Notes: generated from the sequence alone by a model not told the origin. Positions 53,068 through 63,483 are shown, counted from the first letter of the stretch. The stretch is 64,000 bases of DNA from DAHVFK01 sp963755395 (GCA_963755395.1 CAVWJJ010000004.1:620001-684000), one strand, 5' to 3'. Made by a program: numbers and translations.

Positions 53068-54534
53068 CTAGAAGTTGTACTGCAGGCCGGTCGAGATGGC
53101 TTTTAGCGTGGTGCCGCTGAAGTTGGTGCCGGCTGCGTCCTTGTCGTCGACGACGATGCCGTGGCCGCTCGCGCCCAGGTCGTAGTGCGCGCCGAGGTGG
53201 TTCTTCTGTTCGGCGGCGACCAGATACCAGGTCGTTTGCTTGTCTTCGAAATGGTGCTTGAAGCCCAAGGCGTACATGTTGGCCACGTTGTCGATCGGCC
53301 CGGCGCCAGGATCCCCCGGGGTCTTCCCGGCGTGCGCCCAGCCGAAGTTCAGGTCGTTGTCCTTCGAGATCTTCTGCGTTACCGCAATCCAGCTCGCGTT
53401 GTGCGAGCGCTCGTTGTAGTCGGCAACCGGCGCGTCGCGGTGCAGCCGCTCGAAGATCACGTTGAGGGTGGTCTTGGTCGCGAACTTGTACTGCGCGCCG
53501 ATCTTGAACGCGTTCTCGTCCGCGACTCCAACCGCCCCTGGGGTCGGGTCGTCCCCGCTCCGGTTGACCTTGCTGTGGTTCTCGTAGGCGGCGATCGCAT
53601 AGAGCGGACCGCCGGTATAGGTCGCCGACAAGCTGGTCAGATCGCCGAACGCGCCGTCGGTGCAGGGGCCCGGCGAATTGCCGCCGGTGCAGTCCGGCTC
53701 TCCGCGGGCGATGACGTCATTCGTGTCGGAGCGGTTTTGGCCAGGTGAATAAAGAATTCCCACGTTGACGCCATTGAAGCGCGGCGACTCGTACCAGATC
53801 GAGTGCGGCACGCGGGTGTCGAACTCCGCGCGGTTGTCGCCGCCGGAGTTGGCCATGATGCTGTTGTAGTCGCCCACGCTTGCCGAGAACGGGTCCATGC
53901 GCCCGGTCGAAGTCTTGTACGGCGCATCCGTCTTGCCGATCTTCACTGCGCCCCAGCTGGCCTGCAATCCTACGAAGCTGTTGCGCGATCCCAAGGCGGA
54001 CTTTTGCGCCGACACGTCCGGTGCTTGCGGGTTGGCGCCGGGCGTGTCGGAGACGTCGATCTGGGTCTCGAACTGGAACACGCCCTTCAGGTCGTTGCTA
54101 ATCGCGCGGCTGCCGCGTACCCCGAAGTACGACAGGTTGCTCGACACCTGGGTCAGCGCGCCGTTCTTGCCGACCGGGACCGTCCCGGCCGGAGACGCTC
54201 CCCCCGCACTCACGAATCCGCTCAGCCCGTTGTCCATGCTGTCCACGGATACATCGATGTGGCCGTAGAACGTGACTTCGCCGCCGCCGACGTCGAAGGT
54301 CAGCTTGGAGCCGGGCTTCTGCGCAACCATGGGCGCGGCGCTCGCGCTGCGCTGCGGCTGGGCCTGGCTGGACATCTGCTGCATCTGCGCCTTGAGCGCC
54401 TCGATCTGCTGCTCGAGCTGCTCCAGCTTCGCCTTCATCTCCGATGTGTCGTCCGCGCGCGCTGTCCCGAACGCACCCGATGCCAGCGCGCATGCGATGA
54501 GCAGCTGGAGCGGCTTCCTCCTCAACTTGAACAT
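53068..54534 (-). CDS. Outer-membrane porin with N-terminal coiled coil
   Basis: A 488-residue porin. A signal peptide (LLIACALASGAFGTARA) is followed by a coiled coil of about 35 residues (MKAKLEQLEQQIEALKAQM), a Ser/Gln-rich linker, and a beta-barrel starting KLTFDVGGGEVTFYGHIDV and ending in YNF, the terminal Phe recognised by the BAM machinery. A general-porin-like barrel with a coiled-coil leader also recalls DcaP-type dicarboxylate porins. GGGAGG lies just ahead of ATG 54534. Lying convergent with the MFS gene, it may be the outer-membrane gate of the same uptake route. Confidence 0.87.
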   Translation of the reverse strand: MFKLRRKPLQLLIACALASGAFGTARADDTSEMKAKLEQLEQQIEALKAQMQQMSSQAQPQRSASAAPMVAQKPGSKLTFDVGGGEVTFYGHIDVSVDSMDNGLSGFVSAGGASPAGTVPVGKNGALTQVSSNLSYFGVRGSRAISNDLKGVFQFETQIDVSDTPGANPQAPDVSAQKSALGSRNSFVGLQASWGAVKIGKTDAPYKTSTGRMDPFSASVGDYNSIMANSGGDNRAEFDTRVPHSIWYESPRFNGVNVGILYSPGQNRSDTNDVIARGEPDCTGGNSPGPCTDGAFGDLTSLSATYTGGPLYAIAAYENHSKVNRSGDDPTPGAVGVADENAFKIGAQYKFATKTTLNVIFERLHRDAPVADYNERSHNASWIAVTQKISKDNDLNFGWAHAGKTPGDPGAGPIDNVANMYALGFKHHFEDKQTTWYLVAAEQKNHLGAHYDLGASGHGIVVDDKDAAGTNFSGTTLKAISTGLQYNF

Positions 54535-54570
54535 GACTTGATCCTCCCGGTTGACGTCGATTCTTGCTGC

Positions 54571-54592
54571 GCGCAATGAACGTTCATTGCGC
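54571..54592 (-). promoter_or_regulatory. 22-base perfect palindrome upstream of the porin gene
   Basis: GCGCAATGAAC is followed at once by its exact reverse complement, 37 bases upstream of the porin ATG. The core TGAACGTTCA resembles TetR-family operators. The symmetry is seen; regulation is inferred. Confidence 0.6.
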
Positions 54593-54657
54593 ATCGAACG
54601 CGGCGCGATTATTCGAGCGCGCGTGAGAGGAAGTAATTGACTTCGGACAATCGGTAT

Positions 54658-54679
54658 TGACAGCTTACGTCAGCTGTCA
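54658..54679. repeat. Inverted repeat TGACAGCT-N6-AGCTGTCA
   Basis: Perfect eight-base arms around a six-base centre, in the 187-base gap between the divergent porin and small lipoprotein genes. It may be a second operator for either gene; it is not followed by a T-run, so it is not a terminator. Confidence 0.45.
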
Positions 54680-54781
54680 GGTTTAACGAAGCGCGGCAAA
54701 TCGCGCGGCCGGAATCATGGGCGCGAGGGTATGCTTGCGGCGCGCGAGATCGGTGCGCTCGGGTCGGGAAGGAGTTGGATC

Positions 54782-54973
54782 ATGATGGCGCGGATTGCGG
54801 TTCTTTGGCTGTTGCTTGCGCTCGCGGGGTGCACGACTTCCGCGCCACAACCCTCGCAGCCGGCCGACCAGGCCAGCTCGGGGCCACCCCGAAGGCTGGA
54901 TTTCCAGTGCCTGAACGACTGTCTTGGCAGTCCGGCCGACCCCGATCTCTGCAACGCGCGCTGTACCTACTAG
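54782..54973 (+). CDS. Small Cys-rich lipoprotein
   Basis: A 63-residue protein with signal helix RIAVLWLLLALAGC, a clear lipobox LAGC, a Pro/Ser/Gln linker, then a compact segment with CLNDCLGSPADPDLCNARC (four Cys in a C-x3-C...C-x3-C arrangement) ending at the C-terminus. AAGGAG at 54770-54775 supports the start at ATG 54782 (or 54785). It is probably an outer- or inner-membrane anchored periplasmic lipoprotein with two disulfides or a metal site. No function recognised. Confidence 0.72.
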   Translation: MMARIAVLWLLLALAGCTTSAPQPSQPADQASSGPPRRLDFQCLNDCLGSPADPDLCNARCTY

Positions 54974-55002
54974 CGCGACCCGCGCGACGCGGGGCCTCTC
55001 GC

Positions 55003-55410
55003 TCAGGGCTTTCTCGCCCGCACCGTACCGATCGCTTTTGCAACCAGGCTGCCGTCTTCGTTGCGCGCCTCGGCTTCGGCGAAGATGATGCTGCGGCCGT
55101 TCTTCAGCACCCGCGCCTCGGCCACGAGGCGCGGCCCGGTACCGGCGCCGATGAAGCTTGTGCTCAAGTCGATGGTCATGACGCCGGTCGAGTCCGGGTG
55201 AAGGGTGCGCGCCGCGGTGCAAAGCGCGACGTCAAGCAGCGTCATGATGACGCCGCCGTGGGCGGTGCCGAAGCTGTTGGTCATGTGAGGCGCGAGCACG
55301 AGCGCAAGGCGCGCAGTGCCTTCGCCCAGCGCCTCGGTCGCGAGGCCCAGGTGGGCGATGAAGGGGATCTTCTTCTGGTACTCGCGCGCGAACTCGGCGT
55401 CGTGCTTCAT
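55003..55410 (-). CDS. PaaI/hotdog-fold thioesterase
   Basis: A 135-residue hotdog thioesterase with MTNSFGTAHGGVIMTLLDVALCTAA, the H-G-G active-site region of PaaI-like enzymes, and SFIGAGTGPRLVAEARVLKNGRSI. It would hydrolyse an acyl-CoA or aryl-CoA, perhaps a dead-end intermediate. Its start ATG 55410 overlaps the stop of the SDR upstream, so they form one operon. Confidence 0.88.
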   Translation of the reverse strand: MKHDAEFAREYQKKIPFIAHLGLATEALGEGTARLALVLAPHMTNSFGTAHGGVIMTLLDVALCTAARTLHPDSTGVMTIDLSTSFIGAGTGPRLVAEARVLKNGRSIIFAEAEARNEDGSLVAKAIGTVRARKP

Positions 55411-56184
55411 ATCAGCGCGGCGCCGCCATCGACCGTGATCGCCTGCCCGGTGATGTGACGCGAGGCCTCCGACGCCAGCAGTACCGCGAGCCCCTTGAGG
55501 TCCTCGTCGCCGCCCAGGCGTCTGGTCGGGGTCACCTCGATCAGCATCTCGCCCAGCGCATCGAGCGTGCCCTTGGTCATCTTGGAGGGGAAGAAGCCGG
55601 GGCAGATCGCATTCACCGTAATGCCGTGCTCGCCCCATTCGGCGGCGAACTGGCGCGTCAGGCCCACCACGCCGTGCTTGGTCGCGTTGTAGGCGATGGT
55701 GCGCACTACGCGCGGGTCGCTCGCCATCAGCCCGGCGACCGAGGCGACATTGACGATGCGGCCCCACTTGGCCGGGATCATCGATTTCTTTGCCACTTGC
55801 TGCGAGATGAGGAAGGTTCCGGTCAGGTTCAGGTTCACCAGCTTGTCCCAGGCTTCGAGCGGATGGTCCTCGGCCGGCGCGCCCCAGGTGGCGCCGGCGT
55901 TGTTCACCAGGATGTCGACCTTGCCGTGCCGCTTCAGAATCGCGTCGATCAGCGGCGCGACCTGCTCGCGCTTTCCCAGGTCGCAAACGTAGGGCGCAGC
56001 CTCGACGCCTTGTGCCGGCGAGCTGCGCGACCGCCGCGTCGAGCTCGTCCTTCTTGCGCGCGGTCAGCGCGAGCTTGGCGCCCATCTCTCCCAGCGCTTC
56101 GGCGATCTGCAGGCCCAGCCCGCGCGAGCCGCCGGTGACGACCGCAATGCGCCCGCTGAGGTCGAACAGCTTCTTGACGCTCAT
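55407..56184 (-). pseudogene. Short-chain dehydrogenase/reductase, frameshifted
   Basis: The gene starts at 56184 (MSVKKLFDLSGRIAVVTGGSRGLG) and loses frame after VAQLAGT. Skipping one base at about 56010-56011 restores GVEAAPYVCDLGKREQV, then NNAGATWGAP, active-site Y-N-A-T-K and ITGQAITVDGGAALI to the stop at 55407: about 258 residues, a complete SDR. As the catalytic parts are otherwise perfect, this is either a very recent mutation or a sequence error. Coupled to the thioesterase gene. Confidence 0.82.
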
Positions 56185-56255
56185 GCGCTTCTCCTTCGCA
56201 GGGGGAACCGAAATTCTAGCCGAATTGGTACACTGCGCACTTTTTTGGATCCCGC

Positions 56256-56855
56256 GTGCGACTCGTCTGCCTCGATCTGGAAGGCGTGCTGGTGCCGGAA
56301 ATCTGGATCGAAGTCTCGAACCGGACCGGCATCGAGGCGCTCGCGCGCACCACGCGCGACGAGCCCGACTACGACAAGCTGATGCGCTACCGGCTCGACC
56401 TTCTGCGCCACCACGGGCTGCGCCTGGCGGACATCCAGCAAGTGATCGCGTCGATCGCGCCGCTCGAGGGCGCGCCAGCGTTTCTCGACGCGCTGCGGGC
56501 GCGCTATCAGGTGGTGATCCTGTCCGACACGTTCTACGAATTCGCCGGCCCGCTCATGCGCCAGCTCGGGCGCCCGACGCTGTTCTGCCACCGTCTGGAG
56601 CTCGGCGCGGACGGTTTCGTCGCCCGCTACCACCTCAGGATGGCGGACCAGAAGCGCGCCGCGGTGCGCGCCTTCCAGGGGCTCAATTACCGCGTGATCG
56701 CCGCCGGCGACTCCTACAACGACACCGCGATGCTCGCCGCGGCCGACACGGGAATCTTCTTTCGTCCACCGCCGGCGATCGCGGCGCAGTTCCCGCAGTT
56801 CGGGGTCACCCAGACCTACGTCGAACTCGAGGCCGCGATCGGCGCGGCCGCCTAG
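56256..56855 (+). CDS. thrH: ThrH-type phosphoserine phosphatase/homoserine phosphotransferase
   Basis: A 199-residue HAD-family phosphatase. The nucleophile loop DLEGVLVPEIWIEVS is the ThrH form (D-x-E-x-V-x-x-P-E), followed by ILSDTFYEFAGPLMRQLG and the Mg-binding AAGDSYNDTAML. ThrH of Pseudomonas dephosphorylates phosphoserine and can transfer phosphate to homoserine. GTG start gives the canonical N-terminus. It is convergent with the acyl carrier protein gene by a 4-base overlap. Confidence 0.9.
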   Translation: MRLVCLDLEGVLVPEIWIEVSNRTGIEALARTTRDEPDYDKLMRYRLDLLRHHGLRLADIQQVIASIAPLEGAPAFLDALRARYQVVILSDTFYEFAGPLMRQLGRPTLFCHRLELGADGFVARYHLRMADQKRAAVRAFQGLNYRVIAAGDSYNDTAMLAAADTGIFFRPPPAIAAQFPQFGVTQTYVELEAAIGAAA

Positions 56856-57100
56856 GCGCCGAGCTTGCGCATCACGTAGGCAAGCAGGTCGTCGAGCGTC
56901 ACCAGCTTGGCGTAGTCGGTCTCGGGGATCTCCACTTTGAGGCGCTCATGCAGCGCGACGAGGAAGTTCAGCCAGTCCATCGAGTCCAGGTCGACCTGGC
57001 CGCGCAGCGGCTTGTCGGCGCGCAACTCGCCCGGATCGAGCTCGGGCGCGATCGTGGCCAGGATCCCCAGCACCTGGGATTTGAGCTCTTCGGGCTTCAC
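56852..57100 (-). CDS. Acyl carrier protein
   Basis: An 82-residue acidic four-helix carrier protein. The phosphopantetheine-attachment Ser is in VDLDSMDWLNF (canonical D-S-L replaced by D-S-M), flanked by ADKPLRGQ and VEIPETDYAKLVTLDDLLAYV. Its GTG start overlaps the E2 stop (GTGA), so it is the last gene of the acsA-E1-E2 operon. It is not the fatty-acid AcpP (sequence and context differ). Its role with a 2-oxoacid dehydrogenase is unknown. Confidence 0.88.
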   Translation of the reverse strand: MKPEELKSQVLGILATIAPELDPGELRADKPLRGQVDLDSMDWLNFLVALHERLKVEIPETDYAKLVTLDDLLAYVMRKLGA

Positions 57101-58233
57101 AGTTCCTCCGGTCGTTGCAGCTGCTCGCGCAGCGCCGCCAGGAAGCGCGCGCCGCGGTGGCCGTCACTCGCGCGATGGTCGCCCGAGAGCGTCGCCGTGA
57201 CCAGCGGCGCGGCGCGCAGCGCGCCGTCCTCGGCCCAGGCCCGCTCGGCGATGCGGCCGAAGCCTACCAGCGCTACCTGCGGCGGATAGATGACTCCGTA
57301 GACAGCCTCGACGCCCTGCTCGCCGAGGTTGGTGACGGTGATCGTGGGGTCGGACATCTCCGAGCCGCGCAGAGATCCCGCTCGCGCGCGCTTGACCAGG
57401 TCGGCCAGCGCGCGCATCAGCTCATCCAGGCTGCGCTGGTCGACGTCGTGGATCGCAGGCGCCACCAGTCCGCCCTGGCGCATCGAGATCGCCACCCCGA
57501 CGTGGATTCCGGCGCCCTGCTGGAACCCGCCGTCGCGCCAGAAGCCGTTCAGCTCGGGAAATCCTTTCAGGGTCAGCGCCACCGCCTTCAGCTGCAGCGC
57601 GCCCATCAGGATTCGCTCGGTGACCGGGCGGGCCTCGTTCGCGCGCGTGAGATGCTCGAGCGCCTTGTGCATCTGGATCGTCTCGGCCAGGTAGTAGTGT
57701 GGAATCTCGCGCTTGGAGCGGCTCATCGCCGCGCCGATCGCCTTGCGCATCTCCGCCTGGCGGTCGATAGCGGGGGATGCTTTGCTTGTCGTGGGTAATT
57801 TCGACTTTTCCACGTCTTCAATCGTCACGGCTCCGTGCGGTCCGGACCCGCTGACCTGGTCGATGTCGACGTCGAGCTCGTGGGCGCGCTTGCGCGCCGC
57901 GGGCGAAGCAGGTTTGCGAAGCGACGGAGGAACCGCCTTTGCGGGGGAAGGAGCGGCCGCGGGAGGGGGGGCAGGAGCACGAGCAGGTGCCGTTTCTCCG
58001 CTGCCGCTCAGCTTTGCCATCACGGTTCCTACCGGGATCGTCTCGCCGGGCCTGGTGATGAGCTCTTGCACCACCCCGTCGTGCCAGATTTCGACGTCGA
58101 CCGCGGCCTTCGAGGTATCGACCACCGCGATCACCTGGCCGCGCTTGACCGCTTCGCCGGGTTTGACCTTCCATTCGAGCAGCTTGCCCTGGTCCATGTC
58201 GGCGCCGAGCGAGGGGAGCTTGAACTCGATCAT
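57097..58233 (-). CDS. 2-oxoacid dehydrogenase E2 (lipoyl acyltransferase)
   Basis: A 378-residue dihydrolipoyl acyltransferase. One N-terminal lipoyl domain (residues 1-78, lipoyl Lys in VDTSKAAVDVE), an Ala/Pro linker, an E1/E3-binding domain (about 118-150, ASPAARKRAHELDVDIDQVSG) and the catalytic domain with the His and Asp of DHRASDGH near the C-terminus. It transfers the acyl group from E1 to CoA. It lacks the alpha/beta-hydrolase domain of Ralstonia-type AcoC. Overlaps E1beta and the acp gene by 4 bases each. Confidence 0.9.
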   Translation of the reverse strand: MIEFKLPSLGADMDQGKLLEWKVKPGEAVKRGQVIAVVDTSKAAVDVEIWHDGVVQELITRPGETIPVGTVMAKLSGSGETAPARAPAPPPAAAPSPAKAVPPSLRKPASPAARKRAHELDVDIDQVSGSGPHGAVTIEDVEKSKLPTTSKASPAIDRQAEMRKAIGAAMSRSKREIPHYYLAETIQMHKALEHLTRANEARPVTERILMGALQLKAVALTLKGFPELNGFWRDGGFQQGAGIHVGVAISMRQGGLVAPAIHDVDQRSLDELMRALADLVKRARAGSLRGSEMSDPTITVTNLGEQGVEAVYGVIYPPQVALVGFGRIAERAWAEDGALRAAPLVTATLSGDHRASDGHRGARFLAALREQLQRPEEL

Positions 58234-59201
58234 CTGAACAGTCCTTTCGCCGCGGCGACGATCTTTGCCGGCTGCGGCAGTGCCGCCTGCTCCATGTGTC
58301 TGGCGTAGGGCATCGGCACTTCCTCGCTGCACACGCGCGCGAGCGGCGCGTCGAGCTCGTAGAACGCCTGCTCGACGATCCGCGCCATCAGCTCGCCCGC
58401 CAGGCTGCCGGTCTTCCAGCCTTCGTCGACGATTACGGCGCGGCGGCACTTGCGCACCGAGGCCATGATGGTCGCGTCGTCGAGCGGCCGCAGCACCCGC
58501 AGGTCGATCACCTCCGCGTCGATGCCGTCCTTGCCCAGCATGTCGGCGGCCTTCAGCGTTTTCGGCAGGGACCCGCCGTAGGTGATGAGGCTTACCGCGC
58601 TACCGGGTCTTCTAACGATTGCAGACTTGATATCCGTGGACCATGGCTCGGGCAGCTCGCCTTCCATGTTGTACAGCTCGGCATGCTCGAAGATCACCAC
58701 CGGGTCGGGGTCGGCGAGCGCGGGCGCGAGCATGCCGCGCGCGTCCTCGACCGTGGCCGGTGCCAGCACCCTGATGCCGGGGATGTGGGCGTACCAGTTC
58801 TCCAGGCTGTGCGAGTGCTGCGCGGCGATCTGGCGCCCGGCGCCGGTGGCCATGCGGATGACCAGCGGCACCGAGAACTGGCCGCCCGACATGTGGCGCA
58901 GTAGCGACGCCGTATTCACGATCTGGTCGAGCGCCAGCAGGCTGAAGTTGACCGTCATCACTTCCACGATCGGGCGCATGCCGCCGAGCGCCGCACCGAT
59001 GCCGGCGCCGGTGAAGCCGAGCTCGGAGAGCGGCGTGTCGCGGATGCGCTCGGGACCGAACTCCTCGAGCAGACCCTTCGACACCGCGTAGCTGCCGCCG
59101 TAGCGGCCGACGTCCTCGCCCATCAGGAATACGCGCGGATCGGCGCCGAGCGCCTGGCGCAGCGCTTCGCGCATCGCCTCGCGGTAGGAGATCTTTCTCA
59201 T
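58230..59201 (-). CDS. 2-oxoacid dehydrogenase E1 beta subunit
   Basis: A 323-residue transketolase-like E1 beta subunit beginning KISYREAMREALRQALGADPRVFLMGEDVGRYGGSYAVSKGL. Conserved DTPLSELGFTGAGIGAALGGMRPIVEVMT and the C-terminal swivel domain (DLRVLRPLDDATI, DEGWKTG) are present. With E1 alpha it binds thiamine diphosphate and decarboxylates a 2-oxo acid or cleaves acetoin. ATGA overlaps link it to both neighbours. Confidence 0.92.
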   Translation of the reverse strand: MRKISYREAMREALRQALGADPRVFLMGEDVGRYGGSYAVSKGLLEEFGPERIRDTPLSELGFTGAGIGAALGGMRPIVEVMTVNFSLLALDQIVNTASLLRHMSGGQFSVPLVIRMATGAGRQIAAQHSHSLENWYAHIPGIRVLAPATVEDARGMLAPALADPDPVVIFEHAELYNMEGELPEPWSTDIKSAIVRRPGSAVSLITYGGSLPKTLKAADMLGKDGIDAEVIDLRVLRPLDDATIMASVRKCRRAVIVDEGWKTGSLAGELMARIVEQAFYELDAPLARVCSEEVPMPYARHMEQAALPQPAKIVAAAKGLFR

Positions 59202-60186
59202 GCCGCGGTCACGTCCTTCGTCAGGTCCTCGACCGGCTCCCAGCTGCCGGCTTCGGCGAACGCCACCGCGTCCTCGACCTCTTTCGCCACTTCGGCGTCG
59301 AGCGCGAGGAACTGCTCCTCGGTGAGCTTGCTCTGGCTCTTGAGGCGAGCGGTGAAGGTGTGCAACGGCCCGCGCGTCTTCCACTCCTCGATTTCCTTCT
59401 TGTCGCGGTACAGATCGGGATCGAACATCGAGTGCGCGCGGTAGCGGTAGGTCTGGAACTCGACGAAGAACGGTCCCTCGCCTTCGCGTACGTGCTGCTG
59501 CGCCTTCTTGGCCGCTTCGTGCACGGCAACGATGTCCTGCCCGTCGACCTTCGCCGTCGGCACGCCGTAGGATGCGGCCTTCGCGCACAAGTCGGTCTGC
59601 GACTCGGAGCGCGCCAGCGCGGTGCCCATGGCGTAAAGATTGTTCTCGCAGCAGAAAAGCACCGGCACGCGCCACAGGGCGGCGAGGTTGATGGCCTCGT
59701 GGAAGGCGCCCTCGGCCATCGCGCCTTCGCCGAAGAAGCAGGCGCTGACGCGCTTGACCTCCTGCAGTTTGTCTGCGAGGGCGAGGCCGACCGCGAGCGG
59801 CAGGCCGCCGGCGACGATCGCATTGCCGCCGTACAGCCGCAGCTTGGCGTCGAACAGGTGCATCGAGCCGCCGCGGCCGCGCGAGCAGCCCTCGCGCTTG
59901 CCGTACATCTCGGCCATGATGGTGCGCATCGGCATGCCGCGCAGCAGCGCGTGGCCGTGCTCGCGGTAGGTGGCGACGATGTTGTCCTCGGCCTGGAGCG
60001 CGTGGATCGCGCCGGTGGCCACCGCCTCCTCGCCGATGTACAGGTGCAGGAAGCCGCGGATCTTCTGCTCGCCGTAGAGCTCGGCGGCGCGCTCCTCCAT
60101 GCGCCGGATGCGCAGCATGTCGCGCACCATGCCGAGCGCGAACTCGCGCTCCCAGGGCACCGGACCCGAAGGCGGCGGCGCGATCG

Positions 60187-60190
<4 letters not shown>
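59198..60190 (-). CDS. 2-oxoacid dehydrogenase E1 alpha subunit
   Basis: A 330-residue E1 alpha subunit. GTG 60190 overlaps the acsA stop (GTGA) and fits the N-terminus APPPSGPVPWEREFALGMVRDMLRIRRMEE split across the first helix. Conserved REHGHALLRG, GRGGSMHLFD and the phosphorylation-loop YRYRAHSMFDPD are seen. The thiamine-diphosphate motif reads GEGAMAEG...ENN, where most E1 enzymes have G-D-G; Asp is replaced by Glu. No E3 is encoded here, so lipoamide dehydrogenase must come from elsewhere. Confidence 0.91.
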
Positions 60191-61914
<1,724 letters not shown>

Positions 61915-61941
61915 TGCCCCACGCTAGCGGGGCCCGGGCCG

Positions 61942-61967
61942 CGCCGTTTGACCGAGGTCAAACGGCG
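61942..61967. promoter_or_regulatory. 26-base palindrome upstream of acsA
   Basis: CGCCGTTTGACC, two bases, then its exact reverse complement, 28 bases upstream of the acsA start and 9 bases from the end of the aldehyde dehydrogenase gene. The core TTGAC-N4-GTCAA resembles FNR/DNR-family boxes (TTGAT-N4-ATCAA). No T-run follows on either strand, so a terminator is less likely. Confidence 0.55.
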
Positions 61968-61975
61968 TGTGCAAC

Positions 61976-63400
61976 CTACTGCTTCAGCTGCAGCGACTTG
62001 TACTCGAGGAACTCCTCCAGGCCGTAGCTACCCGCCTCGCGGCCGTGGCCGGACTGCTTGAAGCCGCCGAAGGGGGCGTTCATGTTGAACGCGCCGCCGT
62101 TGACGTCGACCTGACCGGCGCGGATGCGGCGCGCCACCTGCTGCGCGTGCGCCTCGTCCTTGCCCCATACCGCGCCTGCGAGACCGTAGGGCGTGTCATT
62201 GGCGATGCGAATCGCTTCCTCTTCGTCGGTGTAGGCGATGATCGACAGCACCGGGCCGAAGATCTCCTCCTGCTCGATGGTCGAGCCGGGCTTGACCTTG
62301 CCGAAGACCGTCGGCTTGACGAAGTAGCCGCCCGGTACCCCCTCGGGCTGCTCGGCGCCGCCGGTGAGCAGCTGCGCGCCTTCCTGCACCCCTTTGTGGA
62401 TGTAGTGGCGCACGCGCTCGCGCTGCGCCGCCGAGGAGAGCGGACCGAGCCGGGTCGTCTCCGACAGCGGGTCGCCGAGCGTGAAGCCGTTTGCCACTTC
62501 CACCGCAATCTTGGCGGCCTCCTCGTATTTCGACGCCGGCACCAGCATCCTGGTGAGCGCGGTGCAGGTCTGGCCCGAGTTGAGGTAGCAGCCGTTGACC
62601 GTGCCCTTCACCGCTGCGGCGAGGTCGGCGTCCTCCAGGATCACGGAGGGCGACTTGCCGCCGAGCTCGAGCGCAACGCGCTTGACGCCTTGCGCTGCGA
62701 CCTCCGAAATGCGCTTGCCGGCGCGGGTCGAGCCAGTGAACGAGATCATGTCGACTCCGGGATGGCGCACCAGCGCTTCGCCAATTGACGGGCCTAATCC
62801 CGTCACCAGGTTGAACACGCCTTTGGGCAGGCCGGTCGCCTCGATCACCTCGGCCAGCACGAACGCGTTGAACGGCGCCACTTCGGAGGGCTTGAGCACC
62901 ACGGTGCAGCCGGCGGCGAGCGCGGGCGCGACCTTGAGCGCGATCTGGTGCAGCGGGTAGTTCCAGGGCGTGATCGCGACCACGACCCCGACCGGCTCTC
63001 GCATGACGAGCGAATTGCCCACGCGCTCCTCGAATTTGAATTCCTTGAGCAGCCTGGCGTAGTTGGCGAAATTCGCGATCGGCAGCCCGGCCTGGATGCG
63101 CCCGGCGAGCTTGATCGGCATGCCTACTTCCTGTGCAATGAGTTTCGCCAGCTCGTCGGCGCGCGCCTTGAGGCCGGCGGAGATCTTTTCCAGCCATTCG
63201 GCGCGCTTCTCGACCGGCGTGTGCGACCAGCCTTCGAGCGCGGCGCGCGCGGCGGCGATCGCCGCTTCGGCGTCCTTCTCGTCGCCCGCCGGAACCTTGC
63301 CCATCACTTCTCCGCTGCCCGCGTTGTGGACCTCGAGCACTTGCTTGCCGGACGGAGCGACCCAGTGGCCGCCGATGTAGAACTTGTCGCGCGAGTGCAT
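61976..63400 (-). CDS. Aldehyde dehydrogenase family protein
   Basis: A 474-residue NAD(P)-dependent aldehyde dehydrogenase. ITPWNYPLHQIALKVAPALAAGCTVVLKPSE, FTGSTRAGKRISEVAA, general base Glu in LELGGKSP, nucleophile Cys in GQTCTAL and EEIFGPVLSIIAY are all intact. It begins MHSRDKFYIGGHWVAPSG. Upstream of the acsA-E1-E2 operon and divergent from an alcohol dehydrogenase: alcohol to aldehyde to acid to CoA ester is a consistent path. Confidence 0.92.
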   Translation of the reverse strand: MHSRDKFYIGGHWVAPSGKQVLEVHNAGSGEVMGKVPAGDEKDAEAAIAAARAALEGWSHTPVEKRAEWLEKISAGLKARADELAKLIAQEVGMPIKLAGRIQAGLPIANFANYARLLKEFKFEERVGNSLVMREPVGVVVAITPWNYPLHQIALKVAPALAAGCTVVLKPSEVAPFNAFVLAEVIEATGLPKGVFNLVTGLGPSIGEALVRHPGVDMISFTGSTRAGKRISEVAAQGVKRVALELGGKSPSVILEDADLAAAVKGTVNGCYLNSGQTCTALTRMLVPASKYEEAAKIAVEVANGFTLGDPLSETTRLGPLSSAAQRERVRHYIHKGVQEGAQLLTGGAEQPEGVPGGYFVKPTVFGKVKPGSTIEQEEIFGPVLSIIAYTDEEEAIRIANDTPYGLAGAVWGKDEAHAQQVARRIRAGQVDVNGGAFNMNAPFGGFKQSGHGREAGSYGLEEFLEYKSLQLKQ

Positions 63401-63483
63401 CTGAACCTCCTAGTCGGGGAGCGTATTTTAGCCGAGCGGCCGCGCTATACTCGGCGGCAGGATCGGACAGGGAGATATATTGC

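Noticed and set aside
61942..61967. Palindrome as an intrinsic terminator of the aldehyde dehydrogenase gene
   Set aside because: No T-run follows the stem on the minus strand, and the two-base centre is too tight for a normal hairpin loop.
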